A DNA stretch of 64,000 nt from CAYNWT01 sp964485095 (GTDB lineage Bacteria; Planctomycetota; Planctomycetia; Planctomycetales; Planctomycetaceae), in contig CAZAIB010000009.1 of NCBI GenBank assembly GCA_964485095.1, positions 1-64,000 on the forward strand, in the 5' to 3' direction. Shown here piece by piece: positions 62,142 through 64,000 of the stretch (positions within the stretch are counted from its first letter, which is position 1; each line of letters starts with the position of its first letter). Both the position numbers and the translations under genes were made by a program. Below the pieces are notes generated by a model. That model did no database searches, was not told the DNA's origin, and saw nothing but the letters and a program-made list of their open reading frames with translations.

Positions 62142-63473
62142 ATGATGCGTCTCAGGCAAGCACTTGCCTTCGCTGCTCTGTTGGCTTTTGCCACTCAGCC
62201 GGCTCACGCCAGCATCACCGTGTGGCTGGACTTCACATCCGACACGCACAACGGCGCTGGGATGACGGGCCCAAACGGAACCAGCGACTGGATTGAAGAA
62301 CTGAACCAGGCGACCGCCACCGCTGGTGTTGCCAACTTCTCGGCCGCAGAGCGTTCAGCGATCGAAACCGACATCATCGGCCAGTTGAACACCATTTACG
62401 CCGACTACCAGGTGACGTTCACAACCAGTCAACCGGCATTCGAATCTGAAACGATTAACTTCGGACTCGACGACGCCTCTGTCCCCAACGGCGTGCTTGG
62501 GTTTGCTCCCTTGGATATTGGGAACCAGTTCAACGCCGATCTTGGGATCACAAACGTGGCTCCTGAGAACTTTGCCTTCTTTATTGAAGCGGGTGAAGCC
62601 AGAGCTCTGCAAATTTCAGAAATCGCGGCCGGCCTTGCCGGTACAGCGGCGCACGAACTTGGTCACTCTGTCGGTCTCCTGCACCATCACGCCTACAGCA
62701 ACGAAGGCATTGATCCCAGCAACTACGCAAACACGATGGGATTGCAAAACGAACACATTATCGCAACCGGTTCCACGGGACTTACCGAACTTGGACGAGA
62801 GACGTTGCGTGACTTCTCGCCGTTCGAACAAGTGATGTTGGACATCACCGGCGGGTCTCAAGTGATTTTTGGCGGACAGGACAATGACTCTTTGGTTCTG
62901 AACCCGATTTTCTCTGATCGAACTGAGAACGGCGGCTTCAACGGGCTGGGTACCGATGCGGGCGATACGCTGGCAACAGCCCAGTTGCTCAATCAGGGGG
63001 TGGGCGAAACCTCTGGGTTGGACATTGCGTTTGTCGAAGCGGATTTAGATTCGGCGACCGGAGACGTTGACATATTTCGTCTGGATGTCGCGGCCCCCGG
63101 CACATTGCTGGCCCATTTCTACAGCGATTCGTTGCTGTATGGGGCTGGAGCCGAGTTCAACGGGCAGTTGGAACTACTGGACAGTAGCGGTTCGGTGATC
63201 GCGAGTAACGACGACGTTCGGTACGACGGCAATACCTTCGATGCGGGAACAGTCCGAACCACCGATTCGTTTCTCAACAACATCACACTCGCGAGTGCCG
63301 GGGACTACTACCTCAGAGTGTCCGGTGTGGACGGCGAAGAACTCGGCAGCAACTACTGGTTGGTAACCGCATTCAGTTCTTCAGCGGTACCCGAACCAAG
63401 TTCGATTGCGTTCACACTGTTAGGATTCGCGGGCTTGCTGACTCGTCGAAAGAGACGAGATGCAATCGCCTGA
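62142..63473 (+). CDS. PEP-CTERM protein with metzincin-like metalloprotease domain
   Basis: The start is probably the ATG at 62142; a TTG at 62124 is in frame but unlikely. A signal peptide (ending PAHAS) precedes a protease domain with the zinc site HELGHSVGLLHHH (HExxHxxGxxH) and a Met-turn-like YANTMGLQ about 30 residues on. A later beta-rich region (about 300-410, VDIFRLDVAAPGTLLAHF, NITLASAGDYYLRVSG) resembles the bacterial pre-peptidase C-terminal domain. The C-terminus is a PEP-CTERM signal: VPEPSS, a hydrophobic stretch (IAFTLLGFAGLL), and RRKRR. It should be exported, cut by an exosortase and anchored or released at the surface. The next gene overlaps its end by 14 bases. Confidence 0.9.
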   Translation: MMRLRQALAFAALLAFATQPAHASITVWLDFTSDTHNGAGMTGPNGTSDWIEELNQATATAGVANFSAAERSAIETDIIGQLNTIYADYQVTFTTSQPAFESETINFGLDDASVPNGVLGFAPLDIGNQFNADLGITNVAPENFAFFIEAGEARALQISEIAAGLAGTAAHELGHSVGLLHHHAYSNEGIDPSNYANTMGLQNEHIIATGSTGLTELGRETLRDFSPFEQVMLDITGGSQVIFGGQDNDSLVLNPIFSDRTENGGFNGLGTDAGDTLATAQLLNQGVGETSGLDIAFVEADLDSATGDVDIFRLDVAAPGTLLAHFYSDSLLYGAGAEFNGQLELLDSSGSVIASNDDVRYDGNTFDAGTVRTTDSFLNNITLASAGDYYLRVSGVDGEELGSNYWLVTAFSSSAVPEPSSIAFTLLGFAGLLTRRKRRDAIA

Positions 63474-64000
63474 ACAGGCGGCGGTCCGTAAAGAAGCTCC
63501 AAGGGCACGGCTTGCGTTCTTTGCTGTGGCGATATGCCTGGCGTGGGGACTATCGCTGCAAGGGGGCTTCGTATGGATCGACCATGCCGAAGTTGAAAGC
63601 GGCTACGCCAGGATTCATTCGGTTGAAGAGTTCTCGGCCGTCTGGCGACAATCGCTGGATCAGTTCTTGGAGCGCACGGAAGGCCGCGTTGCGAATCCTG
63701 GCGGGTACTTCCGCCCCGTCTACTGCATCAGCCTGACTATTGATTGGTTACTAAGTCGCGGCACTCCGGCGTGGTTCCATTTCGAGAACCTGCTTTGGCA
63801 ACTGCTGGTTGTGTGGCTGTTGTACAAACTTGGCTGCCGATTGTTCGAAGCAGAACGGCATGGCGAAATCATGGCGTTCTGGGCTGCGATTCTGTTTGCG
63901 GTCCATCCCATGTGCGGTCAATCGGTCGCTTGGATTTGCGGGCGGAAAGACCTGCTGTGCGCCGCGTTTGGCCTGGGCAGTTTGCTGTGCTTTGTCAGCA
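63460..64000 (+). CDS. TMTC-like membrane protein, 3' end outside the window
   Basis: The ATG at 63460 lies within the last codons of the PEP-CTERM gene, suggesting coupling. About 180 residues are visible and run off the window. Hydrophobic segments (FFAVAICLAWGLSLQGGFVW; LLWQLLVVWLLYKLG) and the motif AVHPMCGQSVAWICGRKDLL match the HPxxxxAVAWIxGRKDLL signature of the TMTC-like group, GT-C-fold proteins that usually end in TPR repeats. Bacterial members are thought to act in protein O-glycosylation or polysaccharide work. TPRs, if any, would lie beyond the window. Confidence 0.8.
   Translation, partial: MQSPEQAAVRKEAPRARLAFFAVAICLAWGLSLQGGFVWIDHAEVESGYARIHSVEEFSAVWRQSLDQFLERTEGRVANPGGYFRPVYCISLTIDWLLSRGTPAWFHFENLLWQLLVVWLLYKLGCRLFEAERHGEIMAFWAAILFAVHPMCGQSVAWICGRKDLLCAAFGLGSLLCFVS

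Noticed and set aside
61784..62194. Minus-strand frame overlapping the PEP-CTERM gene start
   Set aside because: No ribosome site or family pattern; it overlaps the signal-peptide codons of a well-supported gene.

Overview
The window reads as a chromosomal segment of a planctomycete (phylum Planctomycetota). The pointers are an exosortase and its exopolysaccharide locus, a PEP-CTERM protein, an ECF sigma factor fused to a membrane anchor and extracytoplasmic tail, CRTAC1/UnbV and DUF1080 proteins, a PilM-centred gene set with glycine-rich proteins, and a SpoVG carrying a zinc ribbon. Genus cannot be settled from sequence reading alone. The assembly is a draft: two runs of exactly 100 N lie inside a tandem repeat, and one transporter gene carries a probable single-base frameshift. 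I found no rRNA, tRNA, CRISPR array, insertion sequence or prophage.

Layout. 1-1380: the end of a gene cut by the window edge and a secreted acidic protein whose C-terminus looks like an exosortase sorting signal. 1654-12029: a seven-gene plus-strand locus (exosortase, EpsI-like protein, TPR protein, Wzc-like tyrosine kinase, polysaccharide deacetylase, glycosyltransferase, O-antigen-ligase-like protein), mostly joined by 4-base start/stop overlaps; it should make and export a polysaccharide and sort proteins to the surface. 12185-24901: mixed genes including TraB/GumN, polX, VanZ-like, cysH, purF, an HTTM protein and asnS, with three copies of a dispersed structured repeat directly after gene ends. 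25114-34220: fused sigma factor, oxygenase, diacylglycerol kinase, aroB, a Gfo/Idh-like membrane protein, a TPR protein and a CRTAC1 lipoprotein. 34371-42783: phosphofructokinase, ThiF-like enzyme, a REP-like hairpin pair, UbiA-type prenyltransferase, fabI, glycosyltransferase 39, cysteine-cluster protein and folC.

42784-49636 holds structured intergenic DNA and a minus-strand set, PilM-PilN fusion followed by two single-anchor glycine-rich proteins, one ending in an MKDGA pentapeptide array of unknown length. 50093-64000: a GH38-like protein, cmk, an SGNH/DUF1080 fusion, a DUF547 protein, a frameshifted MMPL transporter, spoVG next to ispE, a methyltransferase, a PEP-CTERM metalloprotease and the start of a TMTC-like membrane protein cut by the window end.

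Most likely to repay attention: the exosortase with no visible catalytic His and its possible dedicated substrate next door; the dispersed repeat family whose stems covary and which supplies stop codons to flanking genes; the REP-like pair with GNRA loops; the unresolved MKDGA array in a PilM-linked protein; and the zinc-ribbon SpoVG.
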